From Berkiella sp050247135 (GTDB lineage Bacteria > Pseudomonadota > Gammaproteobacteria > Berkiellales > Berkiellaceae): a stretch of DNA of 64,000 nucleotides. The stretch covers positions 62,001 to 126,000 of the forward strand of contig JBFWUT010000004.1 of the NCBI GenBank assembly GCA_050247135.1. The letters run 5' to 3'. The notes beneath the pieces are model-generated. The model had not been told where the DNA came from and searched no databases. It saw nothing but the letters and a program-made list of their open reading frames with translations. A program made the position numbers and the translations under genes. This document shows positions 33,512 through 42,169 of the stretch, one piece after another; positions within the stretch are counted from its first letter, which is position 1, and each line of letters starts with the position of its first letter.

Positions 33512-34978
33512 TTATCGCCTTTTCGTAAAAATTGACCCCAAAATGCCGCGGACAATTTGCCGACCGAGGCTGCTACCGACACTGCGTGCCGTCGATTTCA
33601 GCATGGCATCGAGCGCTGAATCTTTGGGGCGGCCTGGTGCTCTTTTGGGCTGGCTCTCTTGTGGCTCTTCATATTCTGGCTGCTTTTGAGCTTGGGAGGG
33701 ACTGATTTTTTGCTGAATTCGTTCATAAGCTGATTCTCTATCAATCGCTTTTTCATAAGTACCTGCATAGGGGGAACGACTAATCATGACTTGATATTCA
33801 TCAGGCGTAATGGGTCCGATGCGGGAAGTTGGCGGGTAAATTCGAACTTGTTGCACGATAGCGGGTGTTCCTGAAGTTTCTAACAAAGAAACTAATGCTT
33901 CGCCCACGGCTAATTCTGTAAGGATTTTTTGTGTTTGTAGCTCAGGGTTTTGCCTAAAGGTTTCTGCAGTCACCTTAACCGCTTTTTGATCTTTAGGCGT
34001 AAAGGCACGCAAAGCATGCTGCACACGATTGCCTAATTGGCCGAGCACACTTTCAGGGACATCTAAAGGAGTTTGGGTCACAAAATAAACGCCAACACCT
34101 TTTGAACGAATTAACCGCACTAGCTGCTCAATTTTCTCGATAAGCGGTTTAGGCGCTGAATTAAATAATAAATGAGCTTCATCAAAAAAGAATACCAATT
34201 TGGGTTTCTCTTGATCTCCCACTTCGGGTAAGGTTTCAAATAACTCTGAAAGCAACCATAACAAAAAGGTGCTATATAGCCTGCCATCATTAACCAGTTT
34301 AGTGGCATCGAGTATATTTATATTGCCATGACCTTTTGAATCTTTACCAAATAAATCTTGAACATTTAAGGCGGGTTCTCCAAAAAATTGATCGGCTCCA
34401 GCTTCGTTCAAGCTTAATAAACCACGTTGAATTGCACCGATGGTCGCCGAACTCATATTGCCGTATTTTGATTTATATTCAGCACTATGTTGTCCCATCC
34501 AATCTAATAAACTTCGAAGATCTTTTAAATCAAGCAATAACAGCCCTTCGTCGTCGGCCAAACTAAAAGCAGCAGAGAGCACGCCTTGTTGCGTGTCATT
34601 CAGGTCCAACAAACGCCCCAACAACAAAGGGCCCATTTCGCTAATGGTGGTACGAAGTGGGTGCCCTTTTTTGCCATAAATATCCCAAAACACCACAGGG
34701 TTACCCTCTGGGGTATAGTTTTGTATCTTAAGTAAAGAAATACGTTTAGACAATTTATCATTCAAGTTGGCAGGGTAAGCAATACCGGCCAAATCGCCTT
34801 TGACATCGGCAGTGAAAACCGCAACCCCTTCTCTTGAAAAAGCTTCAGCCAGCACTTGCAAGGTAACCGTTTTACCGGTTCCGGTTGCGCCGGCAACCAG
34901 GCCATGACGATTAGCCATCTCCAAATTGAAATGAATCGGCGCTTCTTTATTATCGATTCCTATCGTAAAATTACCCAT
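33512..34978 (-). CDS. yjgR: HerA-like ATPase of the YjgR (DUF853) family
   Basis: 488 residues from ATG 34978 (MGNFTIGIDN); the frame extends to ATG 35002 inside the end of the upstream gene, but GCAGG lies nearer the chosen start and the family begins there. Walker A 'GATGTGKTVTLQVLAEAFS', Walker B 'KLVFFFDEAHLLF', plus 'ITPDEYQVMISRSPYAGTYEKAIDRESAYE' typical of YjgR. Length matches E. coli YjgR (~500). The C-terminus is Pro/Lys-rich. The family is a HerA-FtsK type P-loop ATPase of unsettled function. Overlaps or abuts the FAD oxidase gene, so it is cotranscribed with it and the methyltransferase. Confidence 0.9.
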   Translation of the reverse strand: MGNFTIGIDNKEAPIHFNLEMANRHGLVAGATGTGKTVTLQVLAEAFSREGVAVFTADVKGDLAGIAYPANLNDKLSKRISLLKIQNYTPEGNPVVFWDIYGKKGHPLRTTISEMGPLLLGRLLDLNDTQQGVLSAAFSLADDEGLLLLDLKDLRSLLDWMGQHSAEYKSKYGNMSSATIGAIQRGLLSLNEAGADQFFGEPALNVQDLFGKDSKGHGNINILDATKLVNDGRLYSTFLLWLLSELFETLPEVGDQEKPKLVFFFDEAHLLFNSAPKPLIEKIEQLVRLIRSKGVGVYFVTQTPLDVPESVLGQLGNRVQHALRAFTPKDQKAVKVTAETFRQNPELQTQKILTELAVGEALVSLLETSGTPAIVQQVRIYPPTSRIGPITPDEYQVMISRSPYAGTYEKAIDRESAYERIQQKISPSQAQKQPEYEEPQESQPKRAPGRPKDSALDAMLKSTARSVGSSLGRQIVRGILGSIFTKRR

Positions 34979-34994
34979 ATTGCACCTGCAACTA

Positions 34995-36989
34995 TTATCC
35001 ATTCATAAACATTCTTTTGTAAAACTGGTACCAATTACTCTGGAACCTTTCATCCGGATCATAGTGTAATTTGAGTTCTAAAAACGATTTAAATTGAGGA
35101 TAAGCTTTTACTATTTGATCTTTTCTGGCATAACGATGGTACGTTAAAAAAAAGCTGCCATTAAAGGCCAATGCATGATCAATCAACGTTGAAAAATACT
35201 CAGCTGCATATTGAAAACCAATGCTCGTATGCGGAACATTCAAGTTAAAAATAATGCACGCATAATCCTGTTTTGCCCAAGGCAGATAAGTCTCATCATC
35301 TTTCTTAATTAGACGCACCGTTCCATAGATAATATTAATAGCTTTTAGCATTTGATCATTTGCCACTTGCTGCATGAAAAGGGCTATATCTTTGAGTGGC
35401 ACATAGACTTCGGTGATCATCAAGCTGCCTTGTCGCCAATCAGGAAACAAAGAACGAAAATATTCGATGTATTTTTCATTATAAAAACCTAACTGATGAG
35501 TATCAGACCAATAACATTGTCCATCCGTATTTAAGTAATACTCACAATATCGTTTAAAGGCTTCTGCTTTATTAATATGTGCTAACAGCAATAGTTTGTT
35601 CCAGTCATCCTTACTCAAGAATCTATTTTCTACTACAGGGATCTCATTGGTTGGTTGATAGCAAGAGAAAACACCAGTCTGTAAAAAATCTTTCGATTTT
35701 TCGTCCGTCATAAACTGAAAATCACCATATAAAAAACCATTATCAATACGCTCTTGAAACAGTGCTGGTAAATCTACTACAGAGATGACGGCTACTTTTC
35801 TTTTTAAAGCCTGACGTTTAACCAATTGTAATTCTACTTGGCCAATAGCACCAAATAACCCATAGCCACCTACAGCCAGAGAAAACAATTCCGGATTCTC
35901 GCTACGTGATACATGCAATGGCTCACCCTTAGCATTGATAAGTTCAAAGGATACAATATCTTGCACAAAAGGTTTCATAAGCAATCCTCGCCCATGGATA
36001 TTGGCACTCAATGCCCCACCGATGGTCAGATCATCTGCGCCAGTTTGCTTCTGAGCGATAGTATAAAAAGGATCTGAATTTTTTTGCTCTCGTTGTAAGT
36101 ATTGGATCAATTGTGGCCAGGTGACGCCGGCTCCCACCGTTATTCTACCCTGGTCTTTATTGAATTCCTTTATTTTGGTAGCTTGTGTCATATCCAATAA
36201 CAGACTATTTTCTGCGAACTGTTGCCCTCCCATGGCATGGCGTGCACCGCAAATACTCACGATCTGATTATCCGTTTTAGCTTGCTTGACCATTTTGCTT
36301 AAATTGATGATATCCTTTGGTGTACAAATTCTATGCACTATCGTTTCATTCATTCGTGAATGTTTATCGTTCACATAAACTTCTTTAAAACCATGAACAG
36401 CATGCTTACCTAACACCGCCCCAATAGCTAAATAGCAAAGATAAATACAAGGGATCATGATAAGGTTATATAATAGATTACCTGGTACACTTTCAACTGA
36501 AACCATGGATTGTTGAAAGAGTGCCGCAAATAGCAACAGCATCATTGCCGTGATCCCATAACGCATCTGTGGATGCTTAGTGTGCTGATAAGCCACAATT
36601 AAAGCATATAGTAACACTAGGGCCCCCAATAAGTAGTAGCTTATCGCTATGCCATATTTTGGAGTGATGTTGATTAATGCAATATAAAGTAACGTTATTA
36701 TCGTAAAAGTGATTGCAGCAGTGCGGTGATAACTAGGCCACAATATGCCTATGCCAGCACTTCCTAAACTACCAGCGACAATACCAATGATAGCCAAAAT
36801 AACTAGCCATAATAGGTCACCACCTTGTGCATGCCATAGGGCTGTTAGAATCGATGATAAACCTATTCCTAACAGAACTAAGATAAAGTCTATGCGAACA
36901 GGGCTATGTGTTTGTTGATTCTTGATAAGCCATGCCAAGAGTAAACTCTCTATCCCTAAAATGAGGTTGGTGAGTACCAGGCTAATCAT
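34995..36989 (-). CDS. Membrane-anchored FAD-linked oxidase
   Basis: 664 residues. The first ~200 contain about seven membrane segments ('LVLTNLILGIESLLLAWLI', 'LLWLVILAIIGIVAGSLGSA', 'YYLLGALVLLYALIVAY'). The rest is an FAD-binding type 4 oxidase of the vanillyl-alcohol/aldonolactone oxidase kind: 'TPKDIINLSKMVKQAK', 'VSICGARHAMGGQQF', 'GAGVTWPQLIQYL', 'DLTIGGALSANIHGRG' and 'GGYGLFGAIGQVELQLVKR'. Such soluble domains oxidise sugars or sugar-lipids (DprE1 acts on decaprenyl-phosphoryl ribose). The fused membrane part is unusual and hints at a lipid-linked substrate. Starts within the end of the methyltransferase gene (8-base overlap) with GAGG, so the two are translationally coupled. Confidence 0.85.
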   Translation of the reverse strand: MISLVLTNLILGIESLLLAWLIKNQQTHSPVRIDFILVLLGIGLSSILTALWHAQGGDLLWLVILAIIGIVAGSLGSAGIGILWPSYHRTAAITFTIITLLYIALINITPKYGIAISYYLLGALVLLYALIVAYQHTKHPQMRYGITAMMLLLFAALFQQSMVSVESVPGNLLYNLIMIPCIYLCYLAIGAVLGKHAVHGFKEVYVNDKHSRMNETIVHRICTPKDIINLSKMVKQAKTDNQIVSICGARHAMGGQQFAENSLLLDMTQATKIKEFNKDQGRITVGAGVTWPQLIQYLQREQKNSDPFYTIAQKQTGADDLTIGGALSANIHGRGLLMKPFVQDIVSFELINAKGEPLHVSRSENPELFSLAVGGYGLFGAIGQVELQLVKRQALKRKVAVISVVDLPALFQERIDNGFLYGDFQFMTDEKSKDFLQTGVFSCYQPTNEIPVVENRFLSKDDWNKLLLLAHINKAEAFKRYCEYYLNTDGQCYWSDTHQLGFYNEKYIEYFRSLFPDWRQGSLMITEVYVPLKDIALFMQQVANDQMLKAINIIYGTVRLIKKDDETYLPWAKQDYACIIFNLNVPHTSIGFQYAAEYFSTLIDHALAFNGSFFLTYHRYARKDQIVKAYPQFKSFLELKLHYDPDERFQSNWYQFYKRMFMNG

Positions 36990-37851
36990 AGAGCGCCTCA
37001 GCTAAGCAGAGCCACTCTCCCTGAGTCTTGGGAGGGGGGGTATGTAAAGAGGGATCGACTAATTCGACTTGCTTGAACTGTAAGGGTTCTAAGAATTCCT
37101 TTGCCAAATATTCAGGTTCTATTCCCCACTTAAATGTTTCATTTTGCAACGTTAACCAAAAATCGACGATAAATGAAGCATTACTAAACTGGATGCTGCC
37201 ACTGGCCTGCTTCTGCATGAAAGTAAAGATGGTTGAAAAATCCGGCTTGAAAAAATGGAGCTCTCTAAAAAACCGTTTGAGATTATCTTCTGTGAGATAC
37301 ATCGTGATCCCTTCAGCTATAAGAAGGGTCTTTTTAAATGACAGGCAATGTTGTTCAAAAATATCTCTGATAGAATCATTCTCAAGATTGGCTGCAACAA
37401 AAACCACATTTGAAGCTTGAGGGTTGCCCATCATGAATGCTTTTTGTTTGATGGCTTGTGTCGCAGGATGATCGATTTCAATAAACTCGACCTCGGGATA
37501 TTGTTGGTAGTAACGCTGTGTCAGTGTGTCAAAGCCAGCTGCCAAGACTATCACCTGTTCAATTTTCTCTTGCAAGGCCCTTAGCATCCACCCATCGATG
37601 ATTTTTTTGCGCATCGCATAATGAGCAAACATGCCAGGAATGCTGATGCGTTCTAGGAAGCCAAACCAACAGCGATACCACGGCTTTTGTAATAAAGTTA
37701 ACCAGCGAGGTTCTAGGATGCTTATCGCGTTTTCCCAAAGCTCAATGCTCTTGCTATCCATAAACTGGGCAAGGGGATGATGGGTTTGGTTGAGATACAA
37801 CAATCCCTTTGCAATCCATACCGCGGTTTGACTTGGGCTTTTGGCTTTCAT
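36982..37851 (-). CDS. SAM-dependent methyltransferase, LCMT/PPM type
   Basis: 289 residues, the size of the LCMT-like family (S-adenosylmethionine-dependent, leucine carboxyl methyltransferase fold). 'IVLAAGFDTLTQRYYQQYPEVEFIEIDHPATQ' is the motif I SAM site, with the acidic residue in EIDHP. Then 'TLLIAEGITMYLTEDNLKRFFREL' is the family's 'aEG---YL-e----ll' block. In mycobacteria and actinomycetes these methylate diverse acids and polyketides; in eukaryotes PP2A. Substrate unknown. No clear ribosome binding site. First of three minus-strand genes (with the FAD oxidase and YjgR), which suggests a shared modification pathway for the first two. Confidence 0.87.
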   Translation of the reverse strand: MKAKSPSQTAVWIAKGLLYLNQTHHPLAQFMDSKSIELWENAISILEPRWLTLLQKPWYRCWFGFLERISIPGMFAHYAMRKKIIDGWMLRALQEKIEQVIVLAAGFDTLTQRYYQQYPEVEFIEIDHPATQAIKQKAFMMGNPQASNVVFVAANLENDSIRDIFEQHCLSFKKTLLIAEGITMYLTEDNLKRFFRELHFFKPDFSTIFTFMQKQASGSIQFSNASFIVDFWLTLQNETFKWGIEPEYLAKEFLEPLQFKQVELVDPSLHTPPPKTQGEWLCLAEALYD

Positions 37852-37964
37852 TCATAAAACATAGTTGAAAAACCCCTAAAAGTGGTTGCTTAGCCTGACT
37901 GGATATGTTTACTATTTATCGTTAATATAAGCCCGGCTTTAGGTTCATTATAAGGAGAAATACC

Positions 37965-38078
37965 ATGGCTAAGTCACAAGAAGGTCAGAAGAAGCAAGCT
38001 AAAAAAGCCCCCGTTCATAAAAACATTAAAGAGAAGCGTGCGGCTAAAGCAGCTAAGCAGAAAGAGAAAGGCAAATAA
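37965..38078 (+). CDS. Very small lysine/alanine-rich basic protein
   Basis: 37 residues: MAKSQEGQKKQAKKAPVHK, then NIKEKRAAKAAKQKEKGK. ATG 37965 has a strong AGGAGA ribosome binding site (37953-37958) six bases upstream, and the frame ends TAA 38076-38078, just before a GC-rich hairpin. About a third of the residues are lysine. It looks like the small H1-like or ribosome-associated basic peptides found in many gammaproteobacteria, with possible nucleic acid binding; that is inference. Too short for most gene callers, but the Shine-Dalgarno and codon use are convincing. Confidence 0.68.
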   Translation: MAKSQEGQKKQAKKAPVHKNIKEKRAAKAAKQKEKGK

Positions 38079-38090
38079 AAAAACTGTAGG

Positions 38091-38110
38091 GGCCGACCTC
38101 TGTGTCGGCC
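38091..38110. terminator. GC-rich hairpin after the small basic gene (REP-like)
   Basis: GGCCGAC (38091-38097), loop CTCTGT, GTCGGCC (38104-38110). Sits between the small basic gene and the convergent poxB. Its centre CTCTGTGT recurs in the hairpin at 41389-41414, so it may be a dispersed repeat used as terminator. Confidence 0.6.
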
Positions 38111-38148
38111 AATTAGGGACGGCTTTCGATGCAGTCCCCTGCAAAAAC

Positions 38149-39867
38149 CTACCTCCACAAATTGCTTTTCGCGAGGTCCAAAACCTCCGTCCCCTTACCA
38201 CCCAATATCGCTTTAATCATAAACAAACTGAATCCTTTCATTTGCTCCGCAGTAATAGTTGGTGGCATGACCAACTCGTTACGATTGACCACCACATCGA
38301 CAATCGCCGGACCCTTTTCGGCAAAAGCGCTCACTAAACCATCTTGCAGATCACTCGCTCTTTCAATTCTCACGCCGGCAATGCCTAATGCTTTTGCCAT
38401 GTTAGCAAAGTTTGGATTTTGTAAATCGGTTCCAAAAGGGATCATGCCGGTTGCTTGCATTTCAAGTTCCACAAATCCCAAGGTACCATTATTAAAAATC
38501 ACTACTTTCACTGGCAGCTTTTGCTGGGCGAGTGTTAACACATCGCCCATCAGCATTGAGAAACCACCGTCACCACACATAGCGATGACTTGCCGCTGCT
38601 TATAGGTTGCTTGAGCCCCTAGCGCTTGTGAAAACGCATTCGCCATGGAACCATGATTAAACGAGCCTAACAGACGCCTTTTACCGTTCATTTTTAAATA
38701 ACGAGCGGCCCATACAGTCGGTGTCCCAACATCACAGGTAATAATGGCATCATCATGCGCGGTTTCATCAATCACTTTGGCCACATACTGAGGATGGATC
38801 TGATCCGTGCTAGTCGGCGTCGCTAAATCATCTAACTCTCGACGTGATTTTTGATAATGACCCAGCGCTTGCTCCAAATGTGAACCATCTGTTTTAGTTT
38901 GCAATAATGGCAATAGCGCCGTTAACGTTTCTTTAATATCACCTACAACGCCCAACTCAATCGGGGTTCGCTTGCCTAATTGCTCACCTCGGATATCCAC
39001 TTGGATAATTCGTGCATGAGTGGGATAAAATTGTCGATAGGGAAAACTGGTGCCCAATAATAACAAGGTATCACAAGCCTCCATGGCATAATATCCTGAG
39101 GAAAATCCTACAAAGCCCGTCATTCCCACATCATAAGGATTATCATATTCGACCCATTCTTTACCCCGTAATGCATGTAACATCGGAGCCTTCAGCGTTT
39201 TGCAGAGAGTCATTAATTCAGAATGCGCATTTTTACATCCACTGCCACAAAAAACGGTGATCTTCTTACCCGCATTCAGCACGGAAGCCATTTTTTCCAG
39301 CTCTGCTTGATTGGGTCTAATCACGGGATCTGCTTGATACAGTACCGGCATGGAAGGCGTCTTGGCTGCTGCTTTGAGCGCCATATCGCCAGAAAGCACT
39401 AACACAGCGACACCTTTTTTTGAAATGGCCGTTTGCATTGCGATATGCAGTAGTCTTGGCATTTGCTCTGGGGAATTAACAACTTCACAAAAATGGCTGC
39501 ATTCTTTGAAAAAAATATTAGGGTGAGTTTCTTGAAAATAGTCTCCACCGATCTCAGCGGTTGGAATTTGTGCCGCAATCGCCAATACTGGTGCCCCACT
39601 TCGGTGACTATCATACAGACCATTAATCAAATGCATATTACCTGGCCCGCAGCTACCTGCACACACAGCAAGCTTTCCTGTCAGTTGTGCTTGTGCCCCT
39701 GCTGCAAATGCAGCGGCTTCTTCATGCCTGACATGAACCCACTCCAAGTTTTTCTTGGTATTGATGGCGTCGGTGATGCCATTTAAAGAATCACCCACAA
39801 TGCCATAAATTCTTTCAACACCGGCACTCGCTAAGGTATCTACTAAGACATCAGCAACGGTTACCAT
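38149..39867 (-). CDS. poxB: Pyruvate oxidase (pyruvate:ubiquinone oxidoreductase)
   Basis: 572 residues, exactly the length of E. coli PoxB. Three-domain ThDP enzyme: 'VADVLVDTLASAGVERIYGIVGDSLNGITDA' at the start, 'HVRHEEAAAFAAGAQAQLTG' with the catalytic Glu, 'GSCGPGNMHLINGLYDSHRS', a central FAD domain, and 'MCGDGGFSMLMGDVLTLAQQ...VIFNN' as the ThDP-Mg motif. It turns pyruvate into acetate and CO2, passing electrons to ubiquinone at the membrane; in E. coli it serves in stationary phase. GGGGA before ATG. The C-terminal ~25 residues would carry the membrane-binding helix. Single gene, ended by the hairpin at 38091. Confidence 0.95.
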   Translation of the reverse strand: MVTVADVLVDTLASAGVERIYGIVGDSLNGITDAINTKKNLEWVHVRHEEAAAFAAGAQAQLTGKLAVCAGSCGPGNMHLINGLYDSHRSGAPVLAIAAQIPTAEIGGDYFQETHPNIFFKECSHFCEVVNSPEQMPRLLHIAMQTAISKKGVAVLVLSGDMALKAAAKTPSMPVLYQADPVIRPNQAELEKMASVLNAGKKITVFCGSGCKNAHSELMTLCKTLKAPMLHALRGKEWVEYDNPYDVGMTGFVGFSSGYYAMEACDTLLLLGTSFPYRQFYPTHARIIQVDIRGEQLGKRTPIELGVVGDIKETLTALLPLLQTKTDGSHLEQALGHYQKSRRELDDLATPTSTDQIHPQYVAKVIDETAHDDAIITCDVGTPTVWAARYLKMNGKRRLLGSFNHGSMANAFSQALGAQATYKQRQVIAMCGDGGFSMLMGDVLTLAQQKLPVKVVIFNNGTLGFVELEMQATGMIPFGTDLQNPNFANMAKALGIAGVRIERASDLQDGLVSAFAEKGPAIVDVVVNRNELVMPPTITAEQMKGFSLFMIKAILGGKGTEVLDLAKSNLWR

Positions 39868-39887
39868 ATTTTAATCCCCATAAAAAG

Positions 39888-39936
39888 ATAAGTTCACTAT
39901 CGTGCATACTCAAAGCACTCACAATAGTGAACTTAT
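39888..39936 (-). terminator. 13-bp hairpin terminator of the cysteine-rich gene
   Basis: ATAAGTTCACTAT (39888-39900) and ATAGTGAACTTAT (39924-39936) are perfect inverses; the loop itself holds GTGC/GCAC. On the minus strand it follows the stop of the gene at 39958 and is followed by a T-run (CTTTTTA). Confidence 0.8.
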
Positions 39937-39957
39937 GGTTTGCAATCAACGCTTGTA

Positions 39958-40239
39958 TTAGTTGCAAACCTTTCTGCAATGACGTTTGCAGCAGCTATCG
40001 TACCAGCATTTTTTAACACAGCATGGTCTGTAGCAAGGTTTGTAGCAAGGATTGCAAGAAGGTGCACAACGATATGTGATAGGCGAATAGTTGTAGCATG
40101 GGCTACAAACATTAACCGGAGCACAACGGGTTGGACACACAGGTTTACAGGGATTACCGCAAGGGCTTCCGCAACCAGCATAAGCTGCCGCTGCAAAAGT
40201 CGTTGCAACACCTAACAGTACTGTCGATACAATTTTCAT
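39958..40239 (-). CDS. Small secreted cysteine-rich protein
   Basis: 93 residues. Signal peptide MKIVSTVLLGVATTFAAAAYA (cleaved about residue 21), then a ~72-residue mature chain with 18 cysteines, many in C-x2-3-C spacing with proline (GCGSPCGNPCKPVCPTRC; CNPCYKPCYRPCCVKKC). Basic, Tyr-containing. No family recognised. It could be a heavily disulfide-bonded envelope or extracellular peptide, or bind metal. Strong AGGAG before ATG and its own terminator mark it as a real, independently expressed gene. Frames on the other strand here are shadows. Confidence 0.82.
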   Translation of the reverse strand: MKIVSTVLLGVATTFAAAAYAGCGSPCGNPCKPVCPTRCAPVNVCSPCYNYSPITYRCAPSCNPCYKPCYRPCCVKKCWYDSCCKRHCRKVCN

Positions 40240-40557
40240 GATTTACTCCTGTCGTTTTACAATGTAACAAATCGACAATTACTTCATCTGCTAAGTTCGA
40301 AGAAAATATTAGGCATTCACTGAGGATTCATCCAGCAAAATAACGATTTAACGAAAAAATAGTTCAAAACCCATCTAATTTCTATACATTTAACCAGTTA
40401 TTTTTAGATTATAGGGGCACTTTTCAAAGGGGGCAGGCATTGTAGAAGAACAACCTCAATTCGGCAAATTGCTACCCATGAGAGCCGTTGGGTGATTTTT
40501 TTAAATCTTCTATAATTAAATTTATCCCATGACATTCTTCCACATCGCAGGTAAATC
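40240..40557. other. Gene-free stretch between divergent genes
   Basis: 318 bases between the cysteine-rich gene and the OYE-like gene. No convincing frame. A weak hairpin, ACCCA (40474-40478) and TGGGT (40489-40493), is followed by GATTTTTTT, resembling a terminator or attenuator on the + strand ahead of 40558, although no + strand gene precedes it. Confidence 0.35.
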
Positions 40558-41388
40558 ATGCGTAACGACGTATTTTCCTTTTTTGGCCATTATCGTTTTA
40601 AAAATGGCAAAATGTCTAAAAATCGGATCTGTTTGTCTTCTTTGGCAGAACAACAAAAAGAAGCAGAAATGGGCGATTACGGCATTATTTTTAGCACTAT
40701 CAATCATGGGCACGATGCCGCTAACGAAAATTCAGTTGCGAAGTTATCGAACAGGGTGAATAAACTTGCCCGCTATGAAAGTCTTAATATTATCCAGCTA
40801 TTTCAAGGTGATATTCATTATTGCGTCAATAATATGACGTTACGAGATCTCCATAAACTCATTGATGATTTTGCCAGTGCCACCAGAGCTGCCTTCGAAG
40901 GTGGTTTTGATGGTGCTGAAATCTTAGGATCGCATGAATATTTTCTTGCGCAATTTTTCAGCCCACTTTTAAACTCACGTCAAGATGAATTTGGTGGTTC
41001 AGTGTTAAATCGCGCCAACTTAGCCTGCCGTATTCTCAAAGCCTGTCGTCAGGTGGTACCTCATGAGTTTCTACTAGGTTTTCGTTTAACACCGGAACAC
41101 CCACAGCTGGGTTTAGACATAGACGATAGTTTACAAATTGCCGATCTATTGGTGCAAGCCGGAGCTGATTTTATCGATCTCTCATTACCCAACTTACTGT
41201 TAGCTTCCAAAAAGTATTTGCACTTAAGCGACAAGCCTATCCTTGCGTATTTCCGTGAGCAACTGGGCAACCACTATCCGTTGATTGTAGCTGGCAATCT
41301 GCAAGCCCCTATTGAGGCACAAAAAGCGTTTGAATCGGGTGCTAGCTTTGTTGCTGTAGCGGCCGAACTGCGTGCCGGCCCCGTCTAG
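40558..41388 (+). CDS. Shortened Old Yellow Enzyme-like flavin oxidoreductase
   Basis: 276 residues against ~350-370 in the family. Recognisable parts: 'FKNGKMSKNRICLSSLA' near the start (family: f-NG--l-NRiv-aPm), 'NIIQLFQGD', 'FASATRAAFEGGFDGAEILGSHEYFLAQFFSPLLNSRQDEFGGSVLNRA' region (~108-156), and 'YPLIVAGNL' near the end. The ~40-50 residues that normally lie between QL-H-G and the MT--eI helix are mostly missing, and the usual His-x-x-His pair (HGAHGYL) is changed to LGSHEYF. FMN binding may survive but normal catalysis is doubtful. Either a neofunctionalised short OYE or a decaying gene. ATG start with AGG upstream. Confidence 0.72.
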   Translation: MRNDVFSFFGHYRFKNGKMSKNRICLSSLAEQQKEAEMGDYGIIFSTINHGHDAANENSVAKLSNRVNKLARYESLNIIQLFQGDIHYCVNNMTLRDLHKLIDDFASATRAAFEGGFDGAEILGSHEYFLAQFFSPLLNSRQDEFGGSVLNRANLACRILKACRQVVPHEFLLGFRLTPEHPQLGLDIDDSLQIADLLVQAGADFIDLSLPNLLLASKKYLHLSDKPILAYFREQLGNHYPLIVAGNLQAPIEAQKAFESGASFVAVAAELRAGPV

Positions 41389-41414
41389 GGACGGCACCTA
41401 CGCAGAGGCCGTCC
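41389..41414. terminator. GC-rich hairpin between convergent genes (REP-like)
   Basis: GGACGGC (41389-41395) and GCCGTCC (41408-41414), loop ACCTACGCAGAG. Read on the minus strand it contains CCTCTGCGT, close to CCTCTGTGT in the hairpin at 38091-38110. Confidence 0.6.
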
Positions 41415-41422
41415 TCTATAAT

Positions 41423-42169
41423 CTACAGTTCAATGCGTGAAAACAAAACGCTCGCTATGACCAACATCGAAATCGCCGCCACGCTTAGAACCCCTAAATC
41501 CAAAGCAACACTGTAATGACTGCTTTGGGTTAAGGCCCCCCTCAAACCATCAATACCATAACTGAGCGGATTAATATGAATAATCGTTAAGAGTGCTTTA
41601 GGCAAGCTATGAATTGGAAACAGTGCATTAGAAAAGAAAAACAACGGAAGAATAATAAAATTCATGATAACTGGAAACCCTTGCAAGTCTTCAACCACAC
41701 AGGCAATCGCCGCCCCCAACGATGAGCAAAATAGCGCAATTAAAAACATAAATAACAGCGCCAATGGAAGTTGTGTAAAACTTTGTATTCTAAAACCCAC
41801 TAAACTACAGATTAGCAATACGATTAAACCTTGAAATAATGCAACAGTTGCCCCACCCAGCGTTCGGCCAAAGATAATTTTCAAACGTGAGACTGGCGCG
41901 ACAAAAGTTTCCTTTAAAAAGCCAAACTGGCGATCCCAAATCATTTCTATGCCGTTAAAAGCTCCTAAGAATAAAATACCCATAGCCATTACACCAGGTG
42001 CCATAAATTGAATATAATTGCCACCCTCGCTGACCTGATAGAGTGACTTAAAACCAAAACCAAAGGCCAACAAAAACATAATAGGTTGTCCCATCGAACC
42101 AATGATCCTGGCCCGAGAGCGAAAATATCGCTTAAGTTGTCTTAACCATAATATATAAATTGCATTCAT
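41423..42169 (-). CDS. ABC-2 type exporter permease
   Basis: 248 residues from ATG 42169, whose A is also the last base of the ATPase stop (TAATG), so translation is coupled. Six membrane segments; 'RIIGSMGQPIMFLLAFGFGF' and 'MAMGILFLGAFNGIEMIWDRQFGFLKETFVAPVSR' are typical of ABC-2 (NodJ/DrrB-like) permeases, with 'FQGLIVLLI' and 'NPLSYGIDGLR' further on. Exports a drug, lipid or polysaccharide; the substrate cannot be told. Third gene of a minus-strand group gstA - ATPase - permease. Confidence 0.92.
   Translation of the reverse strand: MNAIYILWLRQLKRYFRSRARIIGSMGQPIMFLLAFGFGFKSLYQVSEGGNYIQFMAPGVMAMGILFLGAFNGIEMIWDRQFGFLKETFVAPVSRLKIIFGRTLGGATVALFQGLIVLLICSLVGFRIQSFTQLPLALLFMFLIALFCSSLGAAIACVVEDLQGFPVIMNFIILPLFFFSNALFPIHSLPKALLTIIHINPLSYGIDGLRGALTQSSHYSVALDLGVLSVAAISMLVIASVLFSRIEL

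Noticed and set aside
39933..40215. Alternative frames across the cysteine-rich gene
   Set aside because: Only the frame 39958-40239 has a signal peptide, a ribosome binding site and a downstream terminator.
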